This document shows, in pieces, positions 32,553 through 42,865 of a stretch of DNA of 64,000 nucleotides (positions are counted from its first letter, which is position 1; each line of letters begins with the position of its first letter). The DNA comes from Hoeflea algicola (GTDB lineage Bacteria; Pseudomonadota; Alphaproteobacteria; Rhizobiales; Rhizobiaceae), in NCBI RefSeq assembly GCF_026619415.1, contig NZ_JAOVZR010000001.1, positions 620,001 to 684,000 on the forward strand. The letters run 5' to 3'. The translations under genes and the position numbers were made by a program. Under the pieces are notes generated by a model. It made no database searches. It was not told the DNA's origin and saw only the letters and a program-made list of their open reading frames with translations.

Positions 32553-34004
32553 ATGAGCAAGGCAACCATACTCGTCGCCGATGACGACGCTGCCATCCGC
32601 ACAGTGCTGAACCAGGCGCTGAGCAGGGCCGGTTACGAAGTTCGCATTACTTCCAACGCGGCAACTCTCTGGCGCTGGATTTCCGCAGGCGAGGGCGATC
32701 TGGTCATCACCGATGTGGTAATGCCCGATGAAAATGCCTTTGATCTGCTGCCCCGGATCCGCCGCGCCCGGCCCGATCTCCCGGTGCTGGTGATGAGCGC
32801 CCAGAACACCTTCATGACGGCCATCAAGGCATCTGAATGCGGCGCCTATGATTACCTGCCCAAGCCGTTCGATCTCACTGAGATGATCGGCACCATCGGT
32901 CGCGCCCTCTCAGAGCCACGCAAGCTGACAATCCAGCCTGAGGAAAGCACCGAAGGCATGCCACTGGTGGGGCGGTCAACCGCGATGCAGGACATCTACC
33001 GGGTGCTGGCCCGGTTGATGCAAACCGATCTGACGCTGATGATCACCGGTGAATCCGGAACCGGCAAGGAACTGGTTGCCCGTGCGCTGCATGATTACGG
33101 CAAGCGCCGCAACGGCCCGTTCGTCGCCATCAATATGGCGGCGATCCCGCGAGATCTGATTGAATCGGAATTGTTTGGCCACGAAAAGGGCGCGTTTACC
33201 GGCGCCCAGAGCCGCTCGACCGGCAGGTTTGAGCAGGCCGAAGGCGGGACCCTTTTTCTCGACGAGATTGGCGACATGCCGATGGACGCCCAGACCCGCT
33301 TGCTCCGGGTGCTCCAACAGGGCGAATACACCACCGTGGGCGGTCGTACGCCGATCAAGACTGATGTGCGAATCGTTGCCGCGACCAACAAGGATCTCAA
33401 GATCCTGATCAATCAGGGCTTGTTTCGCGAAGATCTGTTTTACCGGCTCAACGTGGTGCCGTTGCGATTGCCGGCCTTGCGCGACCGTGCCGAGGACGTG
33501 CCGGATCTTGTGCGCCACTTCGTGCGCCATGCCGAGCAGGAAGGTCTGGACGCCAAGCGTTTTGATGGCGATGCGCTGGACCTGCTCAAGGCCTATCCCT
33601 GGCCGGGTAATGTGCGCGAACTCGAAAACGTCGTGCGCAGAGTGATGGCGCTCTATCCCCAGGATGTCATCACCAGCGAGATCATCGACAACGAATTACG
33701 CATTGAATCTCCCGAAACACCCTCGCCACAGGGAACTGTTTCGAACGGTCAGGCCAGCATTGCCCAGGCGGTGGAGGAAAACATGCGCCGCTACTTCGCC
33801 GGATTCGGGGAGGATTTGCCGCCCCCGGGGCTCTATCACCGGGTGCTCGAGGAAGTAGAATATCCGCTGATACTGGCGGCGTTGACAGCAACCCGCGGCA
33901 ACCAGATCAAGGCGGCCGACCTGCTCGGCCTCAACCGCAACACGTTGCGCAAGAAAATCCGCGAGCTCGGAGTTACCGTCTATCGTCTGCCGCGTCCGGC
34001 CTGA
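32553..34004 (+). CDS. ntrC: Nitrogen regulator NtrC (GlnG)
   Basis: NtrC is a sigma-54-dependent activator of nitrogen-assimilation genes. The 483-residue protein has a receiver domain ([14 protein letters not shown], phospho-Asp in ITDVVMPDE), the AAA+ domain with Walker A GESGTGKE, the sigma-54-contacting loop GAFTGA and Walker [13 protein letters not shown], and a Fis-type helix-turn-helix at the end ([16 protein letters not shown]). ATG 32553 was chosen, four bases after the ntrB stop. Confidence 0.97.
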   Translation: MSKATILVADDDAAIRTVLNQALSRAGYEVRITSNAATLWRWISAGEGDLVITDVVMPDENAFDLLPRIRRARPDLPVLVMSAQNTFMTAIKASECGAYDYLPKPFDLTEMIGTIGRALSEPRKLTIQPEESTEGMPLVGRSTAMQDIYRVLARLMQTDLTLMITGESGTGKELVARALHDYGKRRNGPFVAINMAAIPRDLIESELFGHEKGAFTGAQSRSTGRFEQAEGGTLFLDEIGDMPMDAQTRLLRVLQQGEYTTVGGRTPIKTDVRIVAATNKDLKILINQGLFREDLFYRLNVVPLRLPALRDRAEDVPDLVRHFVRHAEQEGLDAKRFDGDALDLLKAYPWPGNVRELENVVRRVMALYPQDVITSEIIDNELRIESPETPSPQGTVSNGQASIAQAVEENMRRYFAGFGEDLPPPGLYHRVLEEVEYPLILAALTATRGNQIKAADLLGLNRNTLRKKIRELGVTVYRLPRPA

Positions 34005-34140
34005 AGGTCCTGCGAGTTTCTTCGGCACCGCACGCGGTGCTGTGTCGGCTTGACAGACCGTGGGGCAAAGTTGCATTTTCGCCACAATCTGTTGCTTGTT
34101 CGCAACGATGGCAGCCAGAAAATGGAGCGGCAGGCGGCAG

Positions 34141-36456
34141 ATGGTAATCGATACGGTTTCTCCACTCGTCGATCTGCACCGCGAAAATGCCGATGGTCCT
34201 GGCGCAGGTGACCGTGGCTTGCATCGCCGCAACCTGTTTACCACGCCGGGCGTGGTGCTTGTCGCCACGGCGTTTTTAAGCGCGCTGGTCACCTTCGCCA
34301 TCCTGTTGGGACTAACGCCGATCGAGCCAGTTGACCGGGTTGTTCTGGGCGCGGTTGTGATCAACCTGGTCTTCGTTATCGGCCTGGTCATTCTGGTGTT
34401 TCTGGAAATCCGCATGCTGCTCAAGGCGCGGCGGCGCGGCAAGGCGGCGGCGAAGCTGCATATCCGCATTGTGGCGTTGTTCTCCATTGTTGCGATCTTG
34501 CCGGCAATTCTGGTCGCTGTCGTCGCCTCGATCACGCTCGACGTCGGCCTGGATCGCTGGTTTTCGCTGCGAACAAAATCCATCGTCAATTCGTCGCTTT
34601 CAGTGGCTGAAGCCTATGTGCTTGAGAACGCGCGATTTTTGCAGGGTCAAACGGTTTCCATGGCCAATGACCTGGACAATGCGCGCTCGCTCTACACGCT
34701 GGACAGGATCGGTTTTACCCAGTTCGTCACCCGCCAGGCGATTGGCAGGGGACTACTTGGCGCGTTCGTGGTGCGTCCCGACGGCAGCGTCATTCTCCAG
34801 GCCGACATTCGCACCGAGCGGCCGTTGCCTGCGATTCCCGAGCAGGCGCTCAAGGATGCAACCACGGGCAAGCCGACGCTGATTCCGCCTGGCGTTACCA
34901 ATCTGGTCGGCGCGTTGATGCCGCTGCAGCAGATCAGCGGCGCGCTGCTTTACACCGTGCGAGCGGTCGATCCGGAAGTCATGCGCTCGACCCGGTTGAT
35001 GGAGGAGGCGACACAGGAATACCGAACGTTGGAGCAGGGACGCACTTCGCTGCAACTGGCCTTCGGGATTCTCTATCTCGGCTTTGCGCTGATCGTGCTG
35101 CTGGCGGCAATCTGGACCGCGATTGCCGTGGCCGACCGGCTGGTGCGGCCGATTCGAATATTGATCGGCGCCTCGGATGATGTCGCCAGCGGTAATCTCG
35201 ATGTGTCGGTGCCTGTGCACGCCTCGGACGGCGATGTCGGGTCATTGGCGCAGACCTTCAACAACATGATCGTCCAGATCAGAACCCAGCGCGATGAAAT
35301 TCTGTCTGCCAAGGACCAGATCGACAATCGCCGCCGCTTCACTGAGGCCGTGCTGTCAGGTGTTTCCGCCGGTGTGGTCGGTATCGATCACCGGGGTGCA
35401 GTGACCATTGCCAACCGTTCGGCCCGGCAGATTCTTGGCGACGGCGGTGCCGAGATCATTGGCCAATCGTTTTTTGAACTGGCCCCGGAATTTGAAACCG
35501 TGCTGGCCGAAGCGGCGATGCGACCGCGGACCGACGCTCGCGCCCAGATCACACTCAATCGTGGCGGCATGGAACGGACCCTCAACGTCAAGGTGACCCG
35601 GGAAGAATCCCATGACCGGCTAGAATCTTTTGTCGTCACACTCGACGACATCACCGATCTGCTGATCGCCCAGCGTTCGACCGCCTGGGCAGATGTCGCC
35701 CGCCGGATCGCCCACGAGATCAAGAACCCGCTGACGCCAATCCAGCTGTCAGCCGAGCGGATTCGCCGCCGCTATGGCAAGCAGATCCCCGATGACGACC
35801 GCGCGGTGTTCGATCAGTGTACCGATACCATTGTCCGTCAGGTCGAGGACATCGGCCGAATGGTCGACGAATTCTCCTCCTTTGCCCGCATGCCCAAGCC
35901 GGCCAAAGCCCGCACCGATCTGCGCGACATCCTCAAGGACGCCGCCTTCCTGCGCGAAGTAGGCCGTAATGACATTGAATTTATTCGCGATTTCCCCGAA
36001 ACCCCGTTGGAAGGGGAGTTCGATGCACGTATGTTGGGGCAGGCCTTTGGCAATTTGATCAAGAATGCCACCGAGGCGATCGATGCCGTACCGTCCGATG
36101 CGGAACGAAATGGCAAAACGGTCATTGTCCGCGCCGGGGTTTCCACTGACGGGCAGAATTACGTTGTCGACATCATCGACAACGGCCGGGGTTTGCCCGG
36201 CGACAACCGTCACCGGTTGCTCGAGCCATACATGACAATGCGCGAAAAAGGCACCGGCCTTGGTCTCGCCATCGTCAAGAAGATTATCGACGATCATGGG
36301 GGCACGATTCAGCTGGGTGACGCGCCACCCGAATTTGATGGTGGTAGGGGAGCGATGATTACCGTTCGACTTCCGGTGGAACCGATCCCACACGATGAAG
36401 GATCGATGCAAGCCGACAAACAAGAACAACCAAAGGAACCGGCAGATGGCGTCTGA
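34141..36456 (+). CDS. ntrY: Nitrogen regulation sensor kinase NtrY
   Basis: This membrane sensor kinase is the partner of NtrX. The 771-residue form from ATG 34141 has three or four N-terminal membrane helices (to about 130), a periplasmic or extracytoplasmic stretch, another helix near 325 (FGILYLGFALIVLLAAIWTA), then HAMP, PAS, the H-box [19 protein letters not shown] and the catalytic ATPase domain (GTGLGLAIVKKI). The start is uncertain: earlier ATGs at 34060 and 34108 are in frame. It overlaps ntrX by 11 bases. A small hairpin (34025-34040) separates it from ntrC. Confidence 0.94.
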   Translation: MVIDTVSPLVDLHRENADGPGAGDRGLHRRNLFTTPGVVLVATAFLSALVTFAILLGLTPIEPVDRVVLGAVVINLVFVIGLVILVFLEIRMLLKARRRGKAAAKLHIRIVALFSIVAILPAILVAVVASITLDVGLDRWFSLRTKSIVNSSLSVAEAYVLENARFLQGQTVSMANDLDNARSLYTLDRIGFTQFVTRQAIGRGLLGAFVVRPDGSVILQADIRTERPLPAIPEQALKDATTGKPTLIPPGVTNLVGALMPLQQISGALLYTVRAVDPEVMRSTRLMEEATQEYRTLEQGRTSLQLAFGILYLGFALIVLLAAIWTAIAVADRLVRPIRILIGASDDVASGNLDVSVPVHASDGDVGSLAQTFNNMIVQIRTQRDEILSAKDQIDNRRRFTEAVLSGVSAGVVGIDHRGAVTIANRSARQILGDGGAEIIGQSFFELAPEFETVLAEAAMRPRTDARAQITLNRGGMERTLNVKVTREESHDRLESFVVTLDDITDLLIAQRSTAWADVARRIAHEIKNPLTPIQLSAERIRRRYGKQIPDDDRAVFDQCTDTIVRQVEDIGRMVDEFSSFARMPKPAKARTDLRDILKDAAFLREVGRNDIEFIRDFPETPLEGEFDARMLGQAFGNLIKNATEAIDAVPSDAERNGKTVIVRAGVSTDGQNYVVDIIDNGRGLPGDNRHRLLEPYMTMREKGTGLGLAIVKKIIDDHGGTIQLGDAPPEFDGGRGAMITVRLPVEPIPHDEGSMQADKQEQPKEPADGV

Positions 36457-37810
36457 CATTCTCGTCGTTGATGACGAAGCCGACATTCGTGACATCGTTT
36501 CGGGCATCCTCGACGATGAGGGCCATGAAACCCGCACCGCCGGCGACAGCGATTCCGCGCTTGCGGCGATATCGGATCGGGTGCCGCGCTTGATCTTTCT
36601 CGATATCTGGCTGCAGGGCAGCCGGCTTGACGGTCTGGCGCTGCTCGACGAGATCAAGGCGCGCTACCCCGACCTGCCGGTGGTGATGATCTCTGGGCAC
36701 GGCAACATCGAAACTGCGGTCTCGGCGATCCAGCGCGGCGCCTATGATTTCATCGAAAAGCCCTTCAAGGCAGATCGACTTTTGCTGGTTGCAGCGCGGG
36801 CGCTGGAAACCTCGAAGCTCAAACGCGAAGTTACCGAACTCAAGCGCCGCTCGGGCGATCAGCTCGAACTGATCGGCACCTCGGTCGCGGTCTCGCAGCT
36901 CAAGCAGACCATCGACAAGATTGCGCCGACCAACAGCCGGGTGATGATTCTCGGGCCCTCCGGTTCGGGCAAGGAATTGGTGGCGCGGCTTCTGCACAAG
37001 AAGTCGAGCCGTGCAGGCGGACCCTTTGTGGTCCTCAATGCGGCGGCGATTACGCCCGAGCGAATGGAGGTGGCGCTGTTTGGCACCGAAAGTGCTGCCA
37101 GCCACGAGCGCAAGGTGGGCGCGCTTGAGGAAGCCCATGGCGGCATTCTCTATCTCGATGAGGTCGCCGACATGCCGCGCGGCACCCAGAACAAGATCCT
37201 GCGGGTGCTGGTCGACCAGCAATTCGAGCGCGTCGGCGGCACCAAGCGGGTCAAGGTAGACGTCAGAATCATCTCCTCGACCGCGCGCAATCTCGAACAG
37301 CTGATTGCCGACGGCGAGTTTCGTGAAGATCTCTACCACCGGCTCGCTGTGGTGCCGTTGCGGGTACCCTCGCTCAGCGAACGGCGTGAGGATATTCCGT
37401 TCCTGGTCGACATATTCATGCGCCAGGTTTCCGAACAGGCAGGCATCAGAAACCGCCGCATCGGCGAGGATGCGTTGGCGGTGATCCAGGCCCACACCTG
37501 GCCCGGCAATATTCGCCAATTGCGCAACTATATGGAACGGCTGATGATCTTGGCCCGCTCTGATGGTCCAGATACAGTTATCACCGCCGATATGCTGCCC
37601 GACGATGTCTCCGACATGTTGCCCAAGACCTCGGCTGCGGGATCAAACCACATCATGACGCTGCCGTTGCGTGAGGCGCGGGAATTGTTCGAGCGCGACT
37701 ATCTGATTGCCCAGATCAACCGCTTTGGCGGCAACATCTCGCGCACCGCGGAATTTGTCGGCATGGAACGCTCCGCGCTGCATCGCAAATTGAAATCGCT
37801 TGGCGTATAA
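36446..37810 (+). CDS. ntrX: Nitrogen regulator NtrX, AAA+ domain without GAFTGA
   Basis: This 454-residue response regulator begins with a receiver domain (ILVVDDEADIRDIV, phospho-Asp in IFLDIWLQG). Its AAA+ domain has Walker A GPSGSGKELV and Walker B GGILYLDEVADM. It ends in a Fis-type helix-turn-helix (FVGMERSALHRKLKSLGV). Where NtrC has GAFTGA, this protein reads ESAASHERKVGA, so it should not open sigma-54 promoters. NtrX proteins of alphaproteobacteria are known to lack this loop and to act by other routes. It overlaps ntrY. Confidence 0.96.
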   Translation: MASDILVVDDEADIRDIVSGILDDEGHETRTAGDSDSALAAISDRVPRLIFLDIWLQGSRLDGLALLDEIKARYPDLPVVMISGHGNIETAVSAIQRGAYDFIEKPFKADRLLLVAARALETSKLKREVTELKRRSGDQLELIGTSVAVSQLKQTIDKIAPTNSRVMILGPSGSGKELVARLLHKKSSRAGGPFVVLNAAAITPERMEVALFGTESAASHERKVGALEEAHGGILYLDEVADMPRGTQNKILRVLVDQQFERVGGTKRVKVDVRIISSTARNLEQLIADGEFREDLYHRLAVVPLRVPSLSERREDIPFLVDIFMRQVSEQAGIRNRRIGEDALAVIQAHTWPGNIRQLRNYMERLMILARSDGPDTVITADMLPDDVSDMLPKTSAAGSNHIMTLPLREARELFERDYLIAQINRFGGNISRTAEFVGMERSALHRKLKSLGV

Positions 37811-37876
37811 GCGGCGCTTGCTGGCTGCTGCCGGCATGTGTGACAAACGCATGAGAGAGCGTGCAGGGAGACGGCA

Positions 37877-39253
37877 ATGAAGGTCATCATTTGCGGTGCG
37901 GGACGAGTGGGTTACGGAATCGCCGAACGTCTGGCCGCCGAGGATAACGACGTATCGGTGATTGATACGTCGGCGACGCTGGTCCAGGCGATCCGCGACA
38001 CGCTGGATGTGCGAAGCTATGTCGGCCACGGCGCCCATCCAGACGTGCTGGCCCAGGCCGGCGCCGATCAGGCCGACATGATCATCGCCGTCACGCTTTA
38101 TGACGAGATCAACATGGTGGCCTGCCAGGTTGCGCATTCGCTGTTTAATGTGCCGACAAAGATTGCCCGCATCCGCGCCCAGTCCTATCTCAAGTCGCAC
38201 TGGTCAGATCTGTTTTCCCGCGATCACATGCCCATCGACGTGATCATTTCGCCGGAAGTCGAAGTCGGCCAGATGGTGTTGCGCCGGATCGCGCTGCCCG
38301 GCGCCACCGACGCGGTGCGCTTTGCCGACGACAAGGTGGCGATGGTGGCGATCGAGTGTCTTGAAGATTGCCCGGTGGTCAATACGCCGCTGTTGCAACT
38401 CAGCGAACTATTTCCCGATCTGATTGCCACCGTGGTGGGCGTCTGGCGCCATGACAAGCTGTTTGTGCCGCACTCCACCGATCAGCTGGAAACCGGTGAT
38501 CTGGCCTATGTGGTCTGTGACCGTGAGCACGTTCGCCGCACGCTTGGCCTGTTCGGGCATGAGGAGCAGGAGGCCGGCCGCATCGTCATCTCCGGCGGCG
38601 GCAATATCGGCTATTACGTCGCCGCCGCAATCGAGGAACGACAGCCCAAGACCAAGGTCAAGATCATCGAGGCCGACCGCGCCCGCGCCGTTTCGATTGC
38701 CGATTCGCTCTCGCGCACCGTCGTGCTCAACGGCTCGTCACTTGATCAGAACATCCTCGTCGAGGCAGACATTCAGAACGCCGATCTGATGGTGGCGCTG
38801 ACCAATGACGACCAGGTCAACATCCTGTCCTCGGTGATGGCCAAGCGACTGGGTTGCAAGGCCAATCTGGCCTTGATCAACAATCCCTCGTTTCAGGGGT
38901 TTACCAAGACGCTGGGCATCGATGCCCATATCAATCCACGCGCGGTGACGATTTCGAAGATCCTGCAGCATGTTCGCCGCGGTCGCATTCGGGCGGTCTA
39001 TTCGGTGCAAAAGGGCTCGGCTGAAGTGATCGAGGCCGAAGCGCTGGAGACCTCGCCGCTGGTCGGCAAGCCGCTGCGCAATCTGGATCTGCCCGATGGC
39101 GTGCGTATCGGCGCGATCTATCGCGACAAGCAGGTGATCAGGCCCGACGGATCACAGAAGATCAAGGCCAAGGACCGGGTGGTGATGTTCGCGGCGCTGG
39201 ATTCGGTGCGCCATGTGGAACAGATGTTCCGCGTCAGCCTCGAATTCTTCTAG
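37877..39253 (+). CDS. trkA: Trk system potassium uptake protein TrkA
   Basis: TrkA is the cytoplasmic, nucleotide-sensing subunit of the Trk potassium transporter. The 458-residue protein has two RCK modules, each opening with a Rossmann glycine motif: IICGAGRVGYGIAERLA at 4-20, and ISGGGNIGYYVAAAIEE near 238. Each module is followed by a TrkA-C domain. It follows ntrX by 66 bases, the usual rhizobial order, and its membrane partner trkH begins four bases after its stop. Confidence 0.96.
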   Translation: MKVIICGAGRVGYGIAERLAAEDNDVSVIDTSATLVQAIRDTLDVRSYVGHGAHPDVLAQAGADQADMIIAVTLYDEINMVACQVAHSLFNVPTKIARIRAQSYLKSHWSDLFSRDHMPIDVIISPEVEVGQMVLRRIALPGATDAVRFADDKVAMVAIECLEDCPVVNTPLLQLSELFPDLIATVVGVWRHDKLFVPHSTDQLETGDLAYVVCDREHVRRTLGLFGHEEQEAGRIVISGGGNIGYYVAAAIEERQPKTKVKIIEADRARAVSIADSLSRTVVLNGSSLDQNILVEADIQNADLMVALTNDDQVNILSSVMAKRLGCKANLALINNPSFQGFTKTLGIDAHINPRAVTISKILQHVRRGRIRAVYSVQKGSAEVIEAEALETSPLVGKPLRNLDLPDGVRIGAIYRDKQVIRPDGSQKIKAKDRVVMFAALDSVRHVEQMFRVSLEFF

Positions 39254-39257
39254 CTCC

Positions 39258-40727
39258 ATGCTCGGCATCCTTCACGTGCTGGCGGTCTCTGTCGGCGGCC
39301 TGTTCGCCATGATGGCGCCGGCGGTGCTGTTTGCGATCGCCGATGGCATGCGCGATCTCGCGTTTTCGATGCTGCTGGTCAGTTCGCTGGGTGTGTTTGC
39401 TGCGCTGATGGTGCTCGGCTCGATTGCCGGGTTTCCAAGGCGGCTCGGCCGTTCATCGGGTTATCTTGCGCTGGTTGCGGTCTGGTTCTTGTTGCCAATC
39501 GTCGCGGCGATCTCGTTCAAGACACTGGCCGGGCTGTCCTGGATCGACGCCTGGTTCGAGGCGGTGTCGGCGCTGACCACGTCCGGCTCGACGTTATTGA
39601 CGCGTGAGACCGCACCGCGGGCGATCCTGTTCTGGCGGGCCTCGGTGGAGTGGTATGGCGGCTTTCTGGCGCTGGTATCGATCATTCACGTACTGGCGCC
39701 CGGCGGATTTGGCGGGTTGCCTGCCGGTGATCGACGCGTTGTTACCGGGCATTCCAGCGACATGACCATCGATCTTGCCGGTTTCCGCGACGTATTCTGG
39801 CAATATCTTCTGATGACGCTTATCGTTTTCATCGCGCTGATGCTGGCGGGCGTGGCGGGGCCGTTTGCAGCAATGATGTCGATGGTGGCGATTGCCACCG
39901 GCGGGTTCCTGCCATTTGACGGCGCGCTTGAGCAACATGCTGGCCCGATGGCGCAGATCGTGCTTGCGGTTGGGCTGGCTGTCGGGACGGTGAGCGTGTT
40001 CTGGCGGCGGCGTTTGTTGCGTACACCCAAACACTTCATTGCTGCCAATCCAGAAGCGATCATCATCGGCTCGGCAATTCTGGTGTTCGCAGTGCTGTTT
40101 GCCGCACGGCTGTCAGCAGTCTCGGGCGGGGCTGAATTGGGACCGGTGTTTGCCGAAAGCCTGCTTGCGGCAACCTCGCTGATCGCCACCAGCGGAATTG
40201 AAAGCAGGCCAGGCGTGCTTGCGCTCTGGCCTGAAATCATCGTGCTTCTGATCGTGCTTGTAGGCGGTGGAATCTATTCGACCACCGGCGGCTTCAAGGT
40301 TTACCGGATTTCGGCCATGGCGATTCATTCCGCACGCGAACTCAACCGGCTGATCTATCCCAGCAGCGTCTCCAGCCTGCGTTTTGGGACACACCGTATC
40401 GACGAGCCAAGCATGCGGGCGATCTGGACCTATTTTGTCCTGTCCTTGCTGGTTATTGCCGCCGCGGCGATGGCGTTGACGCTTGCGGCGACGGATTTCG
40501 AAGCCGGCATCGCCATGGCGATTGCCTTCTTCGCCAATGCCGGGCCGGTCTATGAAGCCCTGATCCCGCCGGTGTTTACCACCGATCCAGCCAATCCGGC
40601 CTGGCCTCAACTGATTGCCATGCCGGCCTCGGCCAAGATCATCGGGATTGTCGTCATGACCATGGGGCGGCTTGAGGTGATGGTCATATTTGCGGTCTTG
40701 AACCTGCGCTACTGGATGACCCGATAG
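39258..40727 (+). CDS. trkH: Trk-type potassium uptake membrane protein TrkH
   Basis: TrkH is the inner-membrane potassium channel subunit gated by TrkA. The 489-residue protein has about ten helices. Selectivity-filter-like loops are visible, including FEAVSALTTSGST near 105 and GIYSTTGGFKVYR near 340. ATG 39258 lies four bases after the trkA stop; a longer in-frame start would overlap trkA without family support. Confidence 0.95.
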   Translation: MLGILHVLAVSVGGLFAMMAPAVLFAIADGMRDLAFSMLLVSSLGVFAALMVLGSIAGFPRRLGRSSGYLALVAVWFLLPIVAAISFKTLAGLSWIDAWFEAVSALTTSGSTLLTRETAPRAILFWRASVEWYGGFLALVSIIHVLAPGGFGGLPAGDRRVVTGHSSDMTIDLAGFRDVFWQYLLMTLIVFIALMLAGVAGPFAAMMSMVAIATGGFLPFDGALEQHAGPMAQIVLAVGLAVGTVSVFWRRRLLRTPKHFIAANPEAIIIGSAILVFAVLFAARLSAVSGGAELGPVFAESLLAATSLIATSGIESRPGVLALWPEIIVLLIVLVGGGIYSTTGGFKVYRISAMAIHSARELNRLIYPSSVSSLRFGTHRIDEPSMRAIWTYFVLSLLVIAAAAMALTLAATDFEAGIAMAIAFFANAGPVYEALIPPVFTTDPANPAWPQLIAMPASAKIIGIVVMTMGRLEVMVIFAVLNLRYWMTR

Positions 40728-41109
40728 TTCGCGGCGACCCGTTTGAATTTGTTTGCGGTCATGATTATGTGTACCAAATCAATATTTTGACGCGAATTTT
40801 CTACTCCCGGTCGACTGGTAAATTGATGCCGAGCGCCGCGATTGCGCAGCCGCTGCGGGACAAATCAAGTGTTTACAAACACCCGCAACAATGATCTGGT
40901 GCGATACATTCGAACGAGCGAATTTCTGTCAGCGGCAAACAATATAATTTGTATGTCTCAGGGAGTAAAATTGTTCGGAGCTTGACGTAACTGCAGGCTT
41001 TACAGCTGGCTCCGTTTTCAGTCAGAATACGAGCGTTACGAACGGGATCTGAACGGGTGCGGTAATGACCTGCGTAGCGCGGGCAATAAAAAGACGGATA
41101 TAAGGCGCA
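40728..41109. promoter_or_regulatory. Intergenic region upstream of hfq
   Basis: These 382 bases are AT-richer than the neighbours and hold no credible gene. The 14-bp dyad GTGTTTACAAACAC (40869-40882) is a possible operator. The last 200 bases (CAAACAATATAATTTG onward) probably contain the hfq promoter. Confidence 0.45.
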
Positions 41110-41358
41110 ATGGCGGAGCGTTCACAAAACCTGCAGGATCTATTTCTCAACACGGTTCGGAAGCAGAAGATTTCCCTGACGATCTTTTTGATCAACGGGG
41201 TGAAGCTGACCGGCGTGGTGACGTCATTTGACAATTTCTGCGTGCTGTTGCGCCGCGATGGCCACTCGCAGCTTGTCTATAAACACGCAATCTCCACCAT
41301 CATGCCCAGCCAGCCTGTGCAGATGTTCGAGAACGAGGACGCCGCTGAAGGCGCCTGA
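41110..41358 (+). CDS. hfq: RNA chaperone Hfq
   Basis: Hfq is a hexameric Sm-like protein that helps small RNAs pair with mRNAs. The 82-residue product has the usual [14 protein letters not shown] start, Sm1 ([18 protein letters not shown]) and the YKHAISTI Sm2 motif, with a short acidic tail (ENEDAAEGA). It is immediately followed by hflX, the conserved order. Confidence 0.98.
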   Translation: MAERSQNLQDLFLNTVRKQKISLTIFLINGVKLTGVVTSFDNFCVLLRRDGHSQLVYKHAISTIMPSQPVQMFENEDAAEGA

Positions 41359-41371
41359 CGGGAAAACGCAC

Positions 41372-42757
41372 ATAGAAACTGTTGATAGTTCCGGAAATTT
41401 CCACGACGCGGACAGCAAGTCCATCGTCACCCGCGCGATCGTGCTCATCCCGACCTTGCGCACGCGCAATGCTGCGCCCGGCAGCGGCCCCGATGGTGGC
41501 AATGTCGCCAAGCGACCGGACAGCCACCGACTGGGCGAAGCGGTCGGCCTGGCTGGCGCCATCGAGCTCGAGGTTGCCGAAGCGCTGATCGTGCCGATAT
41601 CCGATCCTCGGCCTTCTACCTTGTTCGGCAAGGGCAAGATGCTCGAGATGAAGGCGCTGATCGATTCGACCGATTCGCAACTGGTCATCGTCGATCATCC
41701 GCTGACGCCGGTACAGCAGCGCAATCTGGAGAAGGAATGGGCGGTCAAGGTGATCGACCGTACCGGCCTGATCCTGGAAATCTTCGGTCGCCGTGCCTCC
41801 ACCAAGGAAGGCGTGTTGCAGGTCGAACTCGCCCATCTCAATTACCAAAAAGGCCGGCTGGTCCGCAGCTGGACCCACCTTGAACGTCAGCGTGGCGGCG
41901 GCGGCTTCATGGGTGGCCCCGGAGAAACTCAGATCGAGGCCGATAGGCGCCTGCTGCAGGAGCGCATCATCAAGCTTGAGCGAGAGCTCGAACAGGTGCG
42001 CCGCACACGGCAGTTGCACCGCGCCAAGCGCAAGAAGGTGCCGCATCCGATCGTGGCCCTTGTCGGCTACACTAATGCCGGCAAATCGACCCTGTTCAAC
42101 CGGCTGACCGGTGCAGAGGTGCTGGCCGAAGACATGCTGTTTGCCACGCTCGATCCGACGCTGCGCCGGATGAAGCTGCCGCATGGCGCCACGGTGATCC
42201 TGTCGGACACGGTGGGCTTCATTTCCAATCTGCCGACGCATCTGGTCGCAGCTTTCCGCGCTACGCTCGAAGAGGTTGTGGAAGCTGACCTGATCCTGCA
42301 TGTGCGCGACATGTCCGATCCCGACCGCAATTCCCAGGCCACGGATGTCGAGGCGATCCTGAAAAGTCTTGGTGTCGGCGAGGAAAAGCCCGGCCAGATG
42401 CTGGAAGTCTGGAACAAGGTGGATCTGCTCGACGACGATGCCGCGGACGCGCTCCGCACCCGCGCGGCTTCCGGCGAGGCGATCGTGGTCTCGGCCTTGA
42501 AAGGCGAGGGCGTCGACACGCTGCTGACTGCGGTCGAATCGCGCATTTCAGGTGAACTTGTCACCCGAACGGTGCGGCTCGGTACCCAGCAATTGCAGGT
42601 GATGTCCTGGATTTATGACCGGGGCAGGGTCAAGGACCGGATCGATCACGAAGACGGCTCGGTTGAGGTCACCGCCGAATTCACGGCTGCCGACAGCCTC
42701 GATCTCGACCGGCAACTGGGCTTGGGCCCGAAGCCCGCCGACGATTGGGATGACTGA
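41372..42757 (+). CDS. hflX: GTPase HflX (start codon unclear)
   Basis: HflX is a ribosome-associated GTPase that splits stalled ribosomes. The protein has the HflX N-domain with ISDPRPSTLFGKGKM, the long coiled coil, GGPGETQIEADRRLL, the G1 motif GYTNAGKSTLF, G3 DTVGF and G4 NKVD. No ATG, GTG or TTG occurs in frame between the hfq stop and TRAIVLIP, where the conserved part begins. An ATA at 41372 follows GGGAAAA at a good distance and may be a non-standard start. The alternatives are ATG 41258 inside hfq or GTG 41441, which would clip the first strand. Confidence 0.9.
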   Translation: METVDSSGNFHDADSKSIVTRAIVLIPTLRTRNAAPGSGPDGGNVAKRPDSHRLGEAVGLAGAIELEVAEALIVPISDPRPSTLFGKGKMLEMKALIDSTDSQLVIVDHPLTPVQQRNLEKEWAVKVIDRTGLILEIFGRRASTKEGVLQVELAHLNYQKGRLVRSWTHLERQRGGGGFMGGPGETQIEADRRLLQERIIKLERELEQVRRTRQLHRAKRKKVPHPIVALVGYTNAGKSTLFNRLTGAEVLAEDMLFATLDPTLRRMKLPHGATVILSDTVGFISNLPTHLVAAFRATLEEVVEADLILHVRDMSDPDRNSQATDVEAILKSLGVGEEKPGQMLEVWNKVDLLDDDAADALRTRAASGEAIVVSALKGEGVDTLLTAVESRISGELVTRTVRLGTQQLQVMSWIYDRGRVKDRIDHEDGSVEVTAEFTAADSLDLDRQLGLGPKPADDWDD

Positions 42758-42865
42758 TGTAACCCGCGGTGAGATGGGTTCGTCGGAGCGAACACTGCCT
42801 GCGTGAATTCATCCGTTATGGCGCCGTGCGTAAAGATACAAATAATACTGTGTTGCTGTTGAGCA

